A stretch of 64,000 nt of DNA from Prorocentrum cordatum (Eukaryota > Sar > Dinophyceae > Prorocentrales > Prorocentraceae): assembly GCA_963575745.1 (NCBI GenBank), contig CAUYUJ010016059.1, forward strand, positions 488,849-552,848, written 5' to 3'. Position numbers and translations under genes: made by a program. How positions within the stretch are numbered: the stretch's first letter is position 1; every line of letters starts with the position of its first letter. Positions 12,561 to 23,196 of the stretch are shown one piece after another. Under the pieces are notes generated by a model. The model saw only the letters and a list, made by a program, of their open reading frames with translations. It was not told where the DNA came from and did not search any database.

Positions 12561-12764
12561 AGATATCCCCTCAAGCAGCACTGGTAAACTAAAACCTCTT
12601 GAGCCTAGTAGGCAGGGGCTCAAGAGGGAGGAAAAGAGGGACGTGCACGGCTCAGATGATGACGACGACCCTTTTTGCCAAAGGGGCCGTGCCGCTCCCT
12701 GCGCTGGCGCCCGGCGCTCCACGCGCCGGCGCCGTCTTCGGCCACGCGCAGCGGGCCGCGCCGC
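12561..12764 (-). repeat. Split direct repeat B2 (outer 3' end of the YR retrotransposon)
   Basis: About 204 bp matching B1 at 13,010-13,213 with a constant offset of 449 bp and about two mismatches (near 12,693 and 12,758). Its outer edge is AGAT at 12,561-12,564. Confidence 0.9.
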
Positions 12765-12849
12765 GCCGCCGAGGCACTGTAGTGCCAGGCGGCGCTGTAA
12801 AAGTCCAGAAAAGAGCGGGTAGGGAGCCCTGCGGGGCTCCCAGGGTGGG

Positions 12850-13013
12850 CCAGCTTGGCCTTAGAAAGGCTTGAGCCGCGGAGCGGCGGTGAAGAGAGAG
12901 GGAGAGAGAAAGGGCAAGCAAGAGGCAAGGGCAGGAGCAAGGGAACCGCAAGTGGAAGCCCGCGCCAGTTCTGGAGTCGGGGAGATCCATCAGTTTTACC
13001 AAACATCCTAGAT
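12850..13013 (-). repeat. Split direct repeat A2
   Basis: 164 bp that look identical to A1 at 51,657-51,820. The copy begins on the minus strand with ATCTAGGATG, so it repeats the first codons of the Gag-like ORF. It overlaps B1 by the four bases AGAT (13,010-13,013). Confidence 0.92.
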
Positions 13014-13213
13014 ATCCCCTCAAGCAGCACTGGTAAACTAAAACCTCTTGAGCCTAGTAGGCAGGGGCTCAAGAGGGAGGAAAAGAGGGACGTGCACGGC
13101 TCAGATGATGACGACGACCCTTTTTGCCAAAGGGGCCGCGCCGCTCCCTGCGCTGGCGCCCGGCGCTCCACGCGCCGGCGCCGTCTTCGGCCACGCGCAG
13201 CGGGCCACGCCGC
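13010..13213 (-). repeat. Split direct repeat B1
   Basis: Partner of B2 (12,561-12,764). On the minus strand it runs straight into A2, giving the B1-A2 junction that mirrors the junction of a circular DNA intermediate. Confidence 0.9.
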
Positions 13214-13379
13214 CTCCTTCCCCCTGCGAGCGCTCCACCACGCCGAACTGGCTGTAGTGGGACGCGTAGCCGCCGACCTTGTCGGCGTAGAACAGTCCTG
13301 GCATCCGCGGCAGGCCGCCGCGTCTGCCCAGCAAGGTGGGTCCGCAGGCGCAGGGCGGCAGGCCGCCGGCGCCCGCGGT

Positions 13380-13860
13380 GGTTCTTCGTGCGCCCTAGGC
13401 AGCAGCCCTGGCTGGGCTGGCTGCCGGCGCCCCCGTAGCCGCCACCGCCGTCCCCCATGACGGCACTGCCGGTTGCCGGGCCGGCCGGCGCTCTTGCCCT
13501 CAGGCGCCAGCTGCCGCCGCGCCGCGCCCAGCTGCTCGCAAGCGCAAAGTTGAGCGCGGGCGCCAGGCTGAGCTCAGCCGGCGCCGCGCTTCCGCTCGCA
13601 CGGCGTATGCCGGCGGCGGTGGTTCCCACGCGCCCCGCGCGGCAGCCCTGGCTGGGCTAGCCGCCGGCGCTTCCTCGAAGCCGCCACTGCTGCCCCCTTG
13701 GCGGCACTGCCGGGTGCCAGGCCGGCGCGGCGCCTGCCCGCGGGCAGCCTGGCCGCGGCGCGCGCCCAGCCGTTCGCAAGCACGAAGCTGATGCGGGCGC
13801 CAGGCTGAACTCAGCCGGCGCCACGTGGCCGCTCGCACGGCGGTTGCCGGCGGCGGTCCC
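13380..13860. repeat. Tandem repeat of about 240 bp in the 3' region of the YR element
   Basis: Two copies, about 13,380-13,619 and 13,620-13,857, then the start of a third. Both contain GCAGCCCTGGCTGGGCT, GGCGGCACTGCCGG-like and GGCGCCAGGCTGA segments in the same order. Similarity is roughly 80% by eye. This is untranslated 3' sequence between the recombinase stop and B1. The GC-rich frames through it are probably not coding. Confidence 0.75.
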
Positions 13861-13900
13861 TTGCTGCCCGCTCGGCCGCTGGCCGGCGGCAGCCCGCGCC

Positions 13901-15009
13901 CTAGTCACGGTGCGGCCTCTGCTCCCCTCCCCGGGGCCATCCTGATGACCCGCGGTGCCCTGACGGGGCCATCTCCCGCGTCGCCTCGTTGGCCCGGCGG
14001 AAGCCCTGGGTCTCGTGCACGTACCTCACGCCATTGTAGTGCACCGGGCCCATCACCCCTGCGTCGCAAAACGTCCTCTGCGGCTGCTTGGGAGGCTTGT
14101 GCACCTTGGGCGTCTGCTGCGCGGCGGCCTGCTGCACGGCTGGCCCCTGCCTACCCTCGTCCTCCTTGGCCATCTTGCAGCAGCAGCCACCAATCACCCC
14201 GATGCCTGCTGCAAGCAGCACTGCGATCGTGGCACCCACCTTCATCGCCGTTTCCACCGGGACAATGATCGCCACCGTACCCATCTGCGGCTCCCAGCGA
14301 AGCATGGCCCCCTGGGCCTTGCCGTCAACAGTCGCCACTTCTCGGCTCTGCACCTCTCCGGCTGCTGTCGTGAGCGCCGTCGCCACCAGCGCTGCGCACA
14401 GCATGCCTGCGCAGGGGGCGCGGATCCTGCAGCTGCTGCCGCGCCTGCGGGCCGCTCCTCTGCGCCTTCGCTGCTGCTCGCGCCGCCATGCAGCGCTCAG
14501 CAGCACGGCTGCCAGTAGTACCCCCGCCGCCATCGCCCAAGCTCCCAAGCCGACCGGGGGCGCGAGGATCAACAGATTCTGACTCTCCACCGGGCTGACC
14601 TTGAGCACGTAGCCGTCTGCGCTGCCAGCCGTAGCGGCGAGCGTCGTCATGGTCAGCGCTGCTTTGGGCCAAAGCGGGGTCGGGCTCCTGCCTGCCCGGC
14701 GCGCGCCCTCGGCCCCATGGGCCGGCGGCGCCGTGAGCTCGGACACATCCGTCGCCATGTTGGTCGAGATGCCGCGCATGGGCTCGTGGCTCTCCCACAG
14801 GTACCCGTGGAAGCTATCGGAGGCCCAGCGCCCGAAGCGCTTGACGCGCTGCAAGTCGTCCACGGCGTGGTACATCGCTGTCGCGCCCCCGATGCGGAGG
14901 CTGTGCGAGCCGATCTCCTCCTTCCGCAGCCCGGCGGCAAGCCCTGCGATCGTCAGGTAGCGCTGCACCTCCTCGCGACGGATGGGCGCTCCGCTCGCCC
15001 AGCGGAAGA
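13901..15009 (-). CDS. Tyrosine recombinase, C-terminal half, with hydrophobic tail
   Basis: This is the downstream half of the element's integrase, cut off from its N-terminal half (37,912-38,848) by the 22.9-kb insert. It reads FRWASGAPIRREEVQRYL, then HSLRIGGATAMYH, with catalytic His at codon 14,903-14,905 and Arg at 14,894-14,896. GRWASDSFHGYLWES follows, with the probable nucleophilic Tyr at codon 14,801-14,803. The Arg-His-Arg-Tyr set is completed by Arg in the other half. After the Tyr the frame stays open for about 300 residues, far longer than a usual recombinase tail. That tail has three hydrophobic stretches (near 14,505-14,580, 14,360-14,415 and 14,195-14,275), the last ending in Cys-Cys-Cys and a charged tail. 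This suggests a membrane-anchored extension of unknown role. The frame has no start of its own and cannot make a full enzyme while split. Confidence 0.8.
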
Positions 15010-15041
15010 CCCTGACATCGGGCCGTTGCAATTTAATTGGG
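15010..15041 (+). repeat. Terminal inverted repeat, 15.0-kb end of the TIR element
   Basis: Starts CCCTGACATC, continues GGG, then CCGTTGCAATTTAATTGGG. Compared with the other end read on the minus strand, the differences are two bases in the GGG block and one T/A. Confidence 0.85.
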
Positions 15042-15242
15042 GCGGCCCTGATGTATTGATTTTTGGGTTCAACTTTGATTTTTTATTTCGGATATTTCGG
15101 CTGGGTGTTGAACGACCTCACGATGTATCTAGTTTTAACGTATACGGTGCGCCAATGTGCCATATATGTGCCATATATGTGCCAATGTGCCAATGTACTA
15201 ATGTGCCAATGTGACTGTTAGGTGTATATAGATTTGTGTGTG

Positions 15243-15265
15243 CATATATATATATATATATGTAT
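15243..15265. repeat. TA microsatellite
   Basis: A short TA run inside an AT-rich 300-bp stretch next to the TIR. The repeated phrase ATATGTGCCA occurs near 15,162-15,184. Confidence 0.85.
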
Positions 15266-15609
15266 ACTGGAATATGTATATATATAGGTGCTTACTTACG
15301 TATGTATACATGTGCGTGCGTTACTAGGCTCTCTCCCCGCCTCGAGGTCCTCCTCGAGCCTCTCTCTCTTTGGGGGGCGCGCGCGAGAGCTGGCTGCTCG
15401 CGGCTCGAGCGCGCGGGCGCGCGCCCCAGAGGGCGCAGGCCCCGCGCGGGCGCGCCCGCGCGCGCGCCGTGCGCGCGCGAGCCGCGCAGGCCCGCCCCTC
15501 CCGCGGAGCAGCGCCGCACGGAGGCGCGGGGGGAGAGAGGGGGCGGGCGGGTTCGTTCGTGAGCTCTGGCACGCTTGAAAACGTACCACTTGATCTTTTC
15601 GGCGCCCAG

Positions 15610-15681
15610 GTGCCTCGGGGGCGGTCGTGCCAGAACTCACGGGCGCGCGAGGTACATCGGCACGACCGCCCCGAGGCACAT
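15610..15681. repeat. Inverted repeat, 21-22 bp arms, about 27-bp loop
   Basis: GTGCCTCGGGGGCGGTCGTGCC-like sequence at about 15,610-15,631 is mirrored by GGCACGACCGCCCCGAGGCAC at about 15,660-15,680, with one C missing. Such a stem would fold in RNA or single-stranded DNA. It lies about 230 bp before the first clear exon-like island. Confidence 0.8.
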
Positions 15682-15909
15682 GGACGCCGAAGAGCAACTG
15701 GCGCAGAACATCGACATCGCGTGCGATCGCGCAGGGGTGCCTGTGTGGTGCCCAGAGGACCTCCTCTTCCTCCGCCCCTCCTCCTCCAGAGTCCCAATCT
15801 TGACTCCTCCTCCTCCTCCTCCTCCTCCTCCTCCTCCTCCTCCTCCTCCCCCTCCTCCTCCTCACCCTCCTTTTGCTCATCGTGCTCGATGTTCTCCCCC
15901 CTCCTATAG

Positions 15910-16016
15910 GACGTCCCTCGGCCGCGTGTCCTGTCGGACCACACACAGCCCGAGTTCGGCCGGCCGCCCAAGAAGCTCTGCAGGGCGGCTCGCAGGGAAT
16001 TCGCGTGGCGATATCG
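15910..16016 (+). CDS. Exon-like island with AG and GT borders (gene A)
   Basis: The 107 bases after CTATAG and before GTGCCA read in one frame as DVPRPRVLSDHTQPEFGRPP and on to EFAWRYR, rich in Arg and Lys. The flanks are CTC-repeat DNA upstream and another pyrimidine-rich stretch downstream, so the island stands out in composition. Confidence 0.45.
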
Positions 16017-16994
16017 GTGCCATATGTCCTTGGTGAAGCAGCACGAGGTTGGTCCTCCCCCGTCCTCGTCATTCCCCCCCTCCCCCACACCCCCTTCCTC
16101 TCATCGCACGTCAACATCCTCGAGCGTCCTAGTCCTCCTCCGCCTCCTCCGTTTTCCTCGTCCTCCTCCCTCCTCCCCGTTCCTCCTTCTCCTCCTCCTC
16201 GGCGAGGCGCTGCAGATGCCGCCGCCGCCGCGACACTCCAAGACGGCCAACCTCTCCGCGGACGCCGTGAAGGAGGCGCGGGAGGGAAGGAGGAGGGAGT
16301 GGAGACGAGGAGGAAGGTGGAGTGGGGCAGGGAGGCAGGGAGTGGAGGGAGGAGGAGCGGGGAGGCTAAAGAGAGAAGGGGGGGGAAAGGTAAGAGAGGG
16401 GAGAGGTAAAGACGCGCGCGCCGTCGAGGCCTTGCTCGACGAGACGGCCGTTCAGGGGTGGCCCTGCATCGAAGGCCAACCGCAGCGGCCCCGCGTAGAT
16501 GGAAGAGGAGAGGGGGAAGCAGGTAGGGGGGGAGGGTCTAGGGAGGACAAGCAAGGGGGAGGGGAGGATTAATCAGAGGAGCACGAGTGGAGGGAGGGAA
16601 AATAAATCGAGGAGGGGGGCGAGAGAGAGAGAGAGAGAGCGACAGAGAGAGAGAGAGTGGATGGCCGTGGGAGGATTTGCTCAGAGCTAAGATGGTGGTG
16701 GTTGCGGCCCCGACGGTGAGGGCGATGATGACGATGACGATGACAGCGACGTGGATGATGATGATGATGATGATGATGGTGATGCTGATGATGATGATGG
16801 TGATGATGATGATGGTTGTGGTAATGCGGATGGCGATGACGATGATGATGTTGATGATTATGATGATGATGATGCTGATGATGACGATGGTGGCGATGCC
16901 AATGCTGATGATGATACTGGTAGTGTTGTGACTGATGGTGATGGCAATGATGATGCTGATGATGTTGATAATGGTGATCTTGGTCATGCTAACC

Positions 16995-17031
<37 letters not shown>

Positions 17032-20000
17032 CGATGATGATTGCGACGACGCTGACGATGGCGATGGCGATGATGATGATGCTGATGATGATAATGATTA
17101 CGATGGTGACGACGATGATAATGATGACGATGGCTGTGCGGATGGCGATGATGATGGTGGTGATGAAGATGATGATGCTGATAATGATGATGATCATGAT
17201 CATGACGATGGTGATGATGCTGATGATGATGCGGGTGGTGACGACGACGACGATGATGATGGGGATGGTGGTGGTGATGGTGATTGCAATGATGATGATG
17301 TTGACGATGACGATGGTACTGCAGACGACGATGACAGTGACGACGATGACGATGCTGACGGGGATGACGACTGCGGTGATAGTGATGGTGATGGCGATGG
17401 CGAGGGTGACGATGATGATAATGAGAACGATGATGATGGTGGTGATGAGGCTGTTGTTGAAGATGACGATGATAATTTTGCGGGTGATGATGCTGATGAC
17501 GACGATGATGATGATGATATTGGTGATGATGATGATCATGATGCTGATGATGATGCTGATGATGAGTATGATGATGATAATGATGATTCAGTTGATGATG
17601 AGTATGAGTATGACGATGCTTACGCTACTGGTAATGGTAATGGTGATGGTGATGAGGCTGATGCTGATGCTGATGATGAGGAGGATGCTGATGAGGATGA
17701 GGTGGATGAGGAGGATGCTAGTGATGATGCATGCGTCGTCTGCAGCATCATCGCATCACGGCTTCGGCATGCCCCGACGGCCAGGGACGGATGCGGACGA
17801 TGATTGTGAGGATGAGGAACAGGAGCAGGAGGAAGAGGAGGATGAGGAGGACGAGCGAGGAGGAGGACGAGCGAGGAGATGTGGGATGACGTCGGCGTAG
17901 ACGACGTCAGCGAGTGCATCGACGTCGGCGTCGACGGCGACAGTAACGGTGGAGGCGGGTACATGCGTCTTACTCCTCTCGCGCCTTCCCCTGCTCCCCT
18001 CCCGTTCTCCTCCCACTCACTTCCCTCCCTCCCAATACCACTCCTCCGTAGCTCTGCCCTGCGACGTACCTGCGTCCTCTCCATCCCCGCCTACGTCCCT
18101 CATACCTCTCTTAATGACAACATCGTATTCGATGCCCGCATCTCCATCTCCCTCGTGAGCCTCTTGCCCCGAAGGCTCCAGCGTGCCGAACTACAGCAGC
18201 TACCCCTGCGAAACGTCCTCGTCGCGACCGCAACTTGCGTGCATGACGGACACCTTTTGGGAGTGAGGAGGAGGGCGGCGAAGCCAGGTTTCATAGGATG
18301 ATGGTGATGATGATGATGATGAAGAGGAGGAGGAAGATGCTGATGAGGGGGAGGGGGCGGCGGATGAGGTGAGAGGGGAGGAGAAGGGGAGGGATGGGGG
18401 GGGGGAGGAGGGGGGGGATGAAGGGGAGGTCAGGCCTAGCACTCGGAGGAGAATGATGATGAGCAGGGTCCCGAGGTCAAGCGATGTCACTGCTAGGGGC
18501 TAACTCGTGGGGTTCAGAGTGAGGGTGACGCTGTTGGATACGGGCGCTGGGGTTACTATCCTCCTTCAATGTTCCCGCGTTCGTGGCGTGTCGTATCCTC
18601 GTGATCCCGATCCTCCTCCGCCTCCTCCTCCTCCTCCTCATCCTCCTCCTCCTGCCGTTCCTCCTCCTCCTCCTCCTCCTCCTCCTCCTCCTCATCCTCC
18701 TCATCCTCCTCCTCCTCCTCCTCTATACTGCTCCCCCTCTCCCTACCCCTAAACCGAGGCCAAGGTCCGTGTCGGACATGCGTAGTGTCGTGGGTCGTCT
18801 GGCTTCCGTAGTCGATCATCCGCGAAGCTCTTCTATCCCCATCCCGCGCGCAGAGGATTTCATCCCGACGCTGACGAATCTGGACCGCGTGGCGAATCAC
18901 CTGCGCATCTCGCAGAAGACTATGGAGGCGCCAAACTCATCCTCCTCCTGCACGGTCTCCTCCTCCTCCTGATCACCATCATCATAAGCATAAGCAGCAT
19001 CATCAGCATCATCAGCATCACCAGCATCACCGCCATCAGTATCATCATCATCCACATCCTCATCCACAGCATCTGCATCATCACCATCATCAGCATCATC
19101 ATCAGCATCATCATCAGCATCATCACCATCAGCATCATCACCGTCATCATCATCACCATCATCATTATCATCATCATCCTCAGCATCGCCATCGTCATCA
19201 TCATCATCAGCATCAGCATCAGCATCATCAGCATCATCATCATCGTCATCATCATCAATATCGACTTCCTCTTCATATCTTTCTCCTCCTGGTGGTCGCC
19301 GTCCTGCCACCGCTACTGTTCCTCCTCCTCTTTCTCCTCCTCATGCTCCTCCTCCTCCTCCTCCTCTTCACCCCCCTCAGCATTCCTCCTCACGCCCCCT
19401 GCTGCTGCTGCTGCTCCTCCTCCTCCTCCTCCTCCTCCTCGTCCTCCTCGCTCGTCCGCCTGCTCCTCGTCCTCCTCATCCTCCTCTTCCTCCCCCTCCT
19501 CGTCCTGCTAGTGCTGCTGCTCATCCTAGCCCGTTCCTCGTCCTGCTGTTGCTGCTCCTGCTGCTGCTGCTCCTGCTCCTCCTCCTCCTTCTCCTCCTTC
19601 TCGTCCTGCCGATGCTGCCCCCCCCCCCCCCCTCGCGCGTTCGCTCTCGAAAGGCTGGCTGGGACCTCGCCTGGGCTGGGCTATTCATCGAGCAGTACAA
19701 GCAGCAGAAGGGCCGCAAGCCGACAGCGATGATCATCAAAGGACACAGGCGCTAGTGCGTTTGCCAGGGAGGAAAGGCAGGGGAATGAGGAAGAGAAGGG
19801 AGAGGAAGAGGGGTAGGAAACTGAAATGGCGGAGGAAAGGGTACGGCACGGAACGGGGGGGAGGAGAGGAGGAGAGGAGGGGGCTGGGGAAGGAAGGGAA
19901 AGGGAGGGGAGGGAGGGCTTGGCAAAGGGAGGGGACGGGGCGGAAGCTGTTGGTAGGGGGCGCGAGGAAGGGTCCCACCGTACGTTGTGTTATATGTTAT

Positions 20001-22271
20001 GTATTGCGATTGCGACTGCACGTCATCGTAGTGATTGTCGTCCCGCCTCAAGGGAGCTCCCTATACCCTACTACCCCTCATGAGACGTCCTACCCGCCCC
20101 CCCCCCCGCTCCCGCCTGATCGGAGGTTCGTGAATTGCCGTGCATTGAGAATTATGCTGGCGCACTGGCAACGTGACCAAGCCAACAACGTGATCGAGTC
20201 CAGCAGCCGCTATGACTACCAGGACTGGGCTTGCTTGTTTTCCGTGCTGGTTCTGTTCGGTGGAGGTGTCATGGGATGTTCAAGTAGTTTGAGGATGGGT
20301 AGCGAGAAGGATCGGGAGGGTATAATGGAAGGAGAAGCTGAATGAGGAAGGAGGGAGAACGGAACAGGGCGCGGAAAACGAGGAGCGATGAGGCAAATCA
20401 GGGAGGACGGAAAAGGAAGTGGAACGGAGGAGAGAGGAGGGATATCGATATACGAAGTGGAACGGAGGAGGAACACGGTATAATGGGGAGGACGGAGAAG
20501 GAAGAGGGCACGAGGAGGGACTGGAATAAAGGAGGAAGGAGGGAGGATACAGAGAGAAGGATGGGGGAGAGAGGGAGGGAGAGAGAGAGAGAGAGAGAGA
20601 GAGCGCTCTCTCTCTCTCTCTATATATATATACACATACAGAGAGGCACGACTTGAGATAGTTATTAGTACATATTCGTATACATCTCTCTCTATATATA
20701 TATATAAAAGAATTCAGCCACACCGATGGCTGCGGACCGCCAGGAAGACGACGAAGACTTCGACGACGTGACCTCCGACGAGCTCGGCCGCTACTTCAAG
20801 ATGATGAAGGGAGAGGACTGCGTGCCCTCGCCTGCCACTGGCTGGGCGCGAGCCGCTACCAATTGCCTATCTGGGGTGGGCGCGGTGCGCGACGGGTCGT
20901 CGCCTGCGCCGTGGCTGCCCTGGACTGGCCAATGGTGCGGTTCGTGCTTCACGGGACTAGGTTGGTTTCCGCCCCGTCGGATGCTAGACCTTGGTCGGCT
21001 AGTTTCCGTCTCGTCGGATGCCGCGCCTTGAACGTGTTAGCTCTGTCTCTCTCTCTCTCTCTCGCTCTCTCTCCCCCTCCCTCGTTCTCACACCACCCTC
21101 CTCCGCTGGCTTATCTCTCTCCAACTCCACCTCCCCCTTGCCCGTCCCCTCTCCCGCTCGCCTCTCTCTTCTGCTCCTCTCACCGTCGCCCTGCTCCTTC
21201 ACCCCTCTCCCGCTTGCATGCCCCTCTTCCGCCAGCTTCCCCTCCCCTTCACCATCCCCTCAACCCCCCCTCTCCATCCGGTATATTCCTTCTCCGCCCC
21301 TTCCCTTTCCCCCACCCCCTTCCGCCGTCGCCATCACACTCATCGCATCATGCATAGAGGACCCTGGGCCAGAGACTGCTGCTGAGGACGGATCGGCGGA
21401 GGCGGCCTGTGACCAGGAGGAGCCAAAAGCGGCGATCGCCTCGGAGGGGTCGGCGGCGGCGGCATCGGCGGCGCACGATGATCCGATGAGCCTGCCGTTC
21501 ATGGCAAGCCTGCTGGGCCGCCGCACGAGGAGGAAGGCCAAGAAGGCCAAGAAGGCCAAGAAGGCAGCGGCCCCGAGCGAGAAGCAAGAGGAGGGCCACC
21601 AGGTGGCCGAGGGCGGCGCGACAGCGCCATCGCCCTGGAAGGCAGCGGCACCGCCCAAGAAGTCGAGGAGCAAGAAGAGGCCTGCCGCTGCCGCGAAAGG
21701 TAAGGCGAAAGCAAAAGCTAAAGCCAGAGCTGCAGCCGCGTCCACGCCACCAGCTGCAGCGAAGGCCCAGCTCAAGCCCAAGGAGCCTGGGCCCAAGGAC
21801 GAGGACGAGGACGAGCAGGGCGAGGAGGAGGAGAAGGAGGAAGATCCAGAGGTCGAGCTCGAGGAGGTTCCAGAGGAGCCCGCAGCAGCGGGCGCCCCCG
21901 TGTTCACGGGGGAGATGGTGTGGCCGCCGCCAGACCCTCATGGAGGGATCTACACCTACGACGTCGACGGCGGCCGCACCTGCACGATTAAGATGAAGCG
22001 CCGCCAGAGCGAGGGCATCAGCACTGTATACTACAGGGTCGTCCCAGGGGACGGCTGGAAGCAATTGATCCAGGTCACGGATAAGAGCATGACGGATGCC
22101 ATGGTGCAGCAGCTCGAGGTCACGAATAGCACCGAGGCGGCTGATTGCACGATGCGGTACGTATTCAACAAGATGTGTGACGGCAAGGTCGCCTCAGGCA
22201 ACGTCGGCGTGATTAAGGAGCAGGCGAAGATGTACAGGGATCAAGCGTACATCGAGCTCGGGCTGGCCTGA
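15910..22271 (+). CDS. Putative intron-rich gene A (exon islands), unidentified
   Basis: A series of protein-like islands is separated by repeats. The best are 15,910-16,016 (AG before, GT after), about 16,411-16,494 (GT after), about 18,755-18,950, about 19,632-19,745, about 20,122-20,270, 20,726-20,955 (GT after) and 21,356-22,271 with a TGA stop. The set is my reading of composition and splice-like borders, and phases do not join everywhere. It may be more than one gene. The last islands end in a lysine-rich, then acidic, then globular protein (separate entry). Introns would be GAT-, CTC- and GA-rich low-complexity DNA. Transcript data would decide. Confidence 0.35.
16618..16660. repeat. 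GA microsatellite
   Basis: GAGAGA tract inside a purine-rich intron-like stretch (16,280-16,660). Confidence 0.9.
16715..17725. repeat. About 1 kb of GAT trinucleotide repeat
   Basis: Imperfect GAT/GAC/GGT triplets. The frames read as poly-Asp, poly-Met or poly-Ile and are not proteins. It can pair with the ATC-rich tract at 18,971-19,262. Confidence 0.95.
18301..18470. repeat. GAT then GGA/GGG purine tract
   Basis: GATGATGAT at 18,300-18,325 leads into GGA- and G-rich sequence. Confidence 0.85.
18612..18724. repeat. CTC trinucleotide repeat
   Basis: CTCCTC with occasional CAT. Continuous pyrimidine bias. Confidence 0.9.
18952..19262. repeat. CAT/ATC trinucleotide repeat
   Basis: ATCATC with GCA and ACC variants, the reverse complement class of the GAT tract 1.2 kb upstream. 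CTC-rich DNA follows to about 19,620. Confidence 0.95.
20577..20632. repeat. GA - CT - TA microsatellite cluster
   Basis: GAGAGA flips to CTCTCT around GCGC (about 20,602), then TATATA, giving a small inverted GA/CT arrangement. A further TA run lies at about 20,693-20,707. Confidence 0.9.
20726..22271 (+). CDS. Last exons of gene A: Lys-rich, acidic, then globular C-terminus
   Basis: ATG at 20,726 opens MAADRQEDDEDFDDVTSDEL. An overlapping frame then reads ALACHWLGASRYQLPIW and on to RFVLHGTR, ending at ACTAG/GTTGG near 20,955. A CT-rich stretch follows, and coding resumes near 21,356. The last part contains RRTRRKAKKAKKAKKAA (about 21,520) and AKGKAKAKAKARAAAA (about 21,700), typical of DNA- or RNA-binding tails. 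A Glu/Asp stretch follows (about 21,800-21,880), and then a compact C-terminal domain of about 120 residues (GEMVWPPPDPHGGIYTYDVD to YIELGLA) ending at TGA 22,269-22,271. I do not recognise the C-terminal domain. The basic region recalls histone-like proteins, but that is composition only. Confidence 0.45.
21035..21070. repeat. CT microsatellite and C/T-rich intron-like tract
   Basis: CTCTCT at about 21,038-21,070, followed by pyrimidine-rich DNA to about 21,320, just before an exon-like start. It could serve as an extended polypyrimidine tract. Confidence 0.85.
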
Positions 22272-22377
22272 TGACACATAGTCAGGGGAGGGAGTCGGGT
22301 TGATGAAGGTAGATAGGAGGTATAAGGCGATGGGTGGGGAAGGCTGGATGCGTGATGGTACCAAGCCTCGTGACCTC

Positions 22378-22565
22378 GAGCAAAAGGAGGGGGTGGACGA
22401 CGAGGAAGTGGAGGATGAGGAGGACGAGGAGGCGGAGGAGGAGGAGGAGGCGGGGGAGGGGGAGGAGGAAGGGGAGGGGGAGGAGGGGGAAGGGGAGGTG
22501 AAGGAGGAGGAGGAGGAAGAGGAGGAGGAGGAGGAGGAGGAGGGGGAGGAGGAAGAGGAGGCGTG
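22378..22565. repeat. GGA-rich purine tract
   Basis: GAGGAG and GGGGAG repeats immediately downstream of the gene A stop. Confidence 0.95.
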
Positions 22566-23100
22566 ATGGCACCAAGCGGAACGTGTCTTGTGCTCTGCAT
22601 TGGATGTTCGCGCCGCGAGCGTGCTAGTTGTTGCTGCACTGCTGCCCGTGTCCTGGTGGCTCGAGGTCCACGAGACATTCCAGATCCACAGCTGGATCGT
22701 CGATTGGTGCTGGGCTGGGAGGCTGTGGATTTGCACTAGGGGATGTGGGAGGTGTTCGACCATCATCCAAGTATTCCTCTCTCTCACCCTCCCGCATATT
22801 CATCCCTCTCCCCCGTCAGTTCTGCGAGCGAGCCTACGGTGCGCGTAGAGAGGCAGATCGCATTGAGGCGGATTGGATGAGGAGGGGGAGGAGGATGATG
22901 ATGAGGAGGAGGAGACACTAGCTCGAGTGCCTGGCCAGATTTCAAGGTAAAACATTCTGAGTCACCATGGCCCCTCTGGCAGTCAGCAGGGTGCGAAGTT
23001 GTGGCGCCCTGTGGCCCTGAGCAGGATCAGACGATGACGCTCATGCGAGGAGGATCGGGAGGGAAAGGGGCGGGCGCGCATGAACAAGTGCTGCGAGGCT
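22566..23100 (+). other. Possible exon fragments, otherwise nothing recognised
   Basis: A plus-strand stretch near 22,815-22,878 reads QFCERAYGARREADRIEADW and looks coding, but I cannot place it in a gene. Confidence 0.25.
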
Positions 23101-23196
23101 GGCTATTTCGTGAGCGAGCCTACCAGCGAGAAGGCTATTTCGTGAGCGAGCCTACCAGCAAGAAGGCTATTTCGTGAACGATGCCACCAACAAGAA
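23101..23196. repeat. 32-bp tandem repeat, three copies
   Basis: Units at 23,101, 23,133 and 23,165 begin GGCTATTTCGTGA and contain GAGCCTACCAGC. The third is diverged. In one unit frame it reads GYFVSEPTS, but 32 is not a multiple of three, so the frame changes each unit. Confidence 0.9.

Noticed and set aside
16751-17803. Poly-Asp protein of 350 residues
   Set aside because: It is a translation of the GAT microsatellite; every frame of the tract is open.
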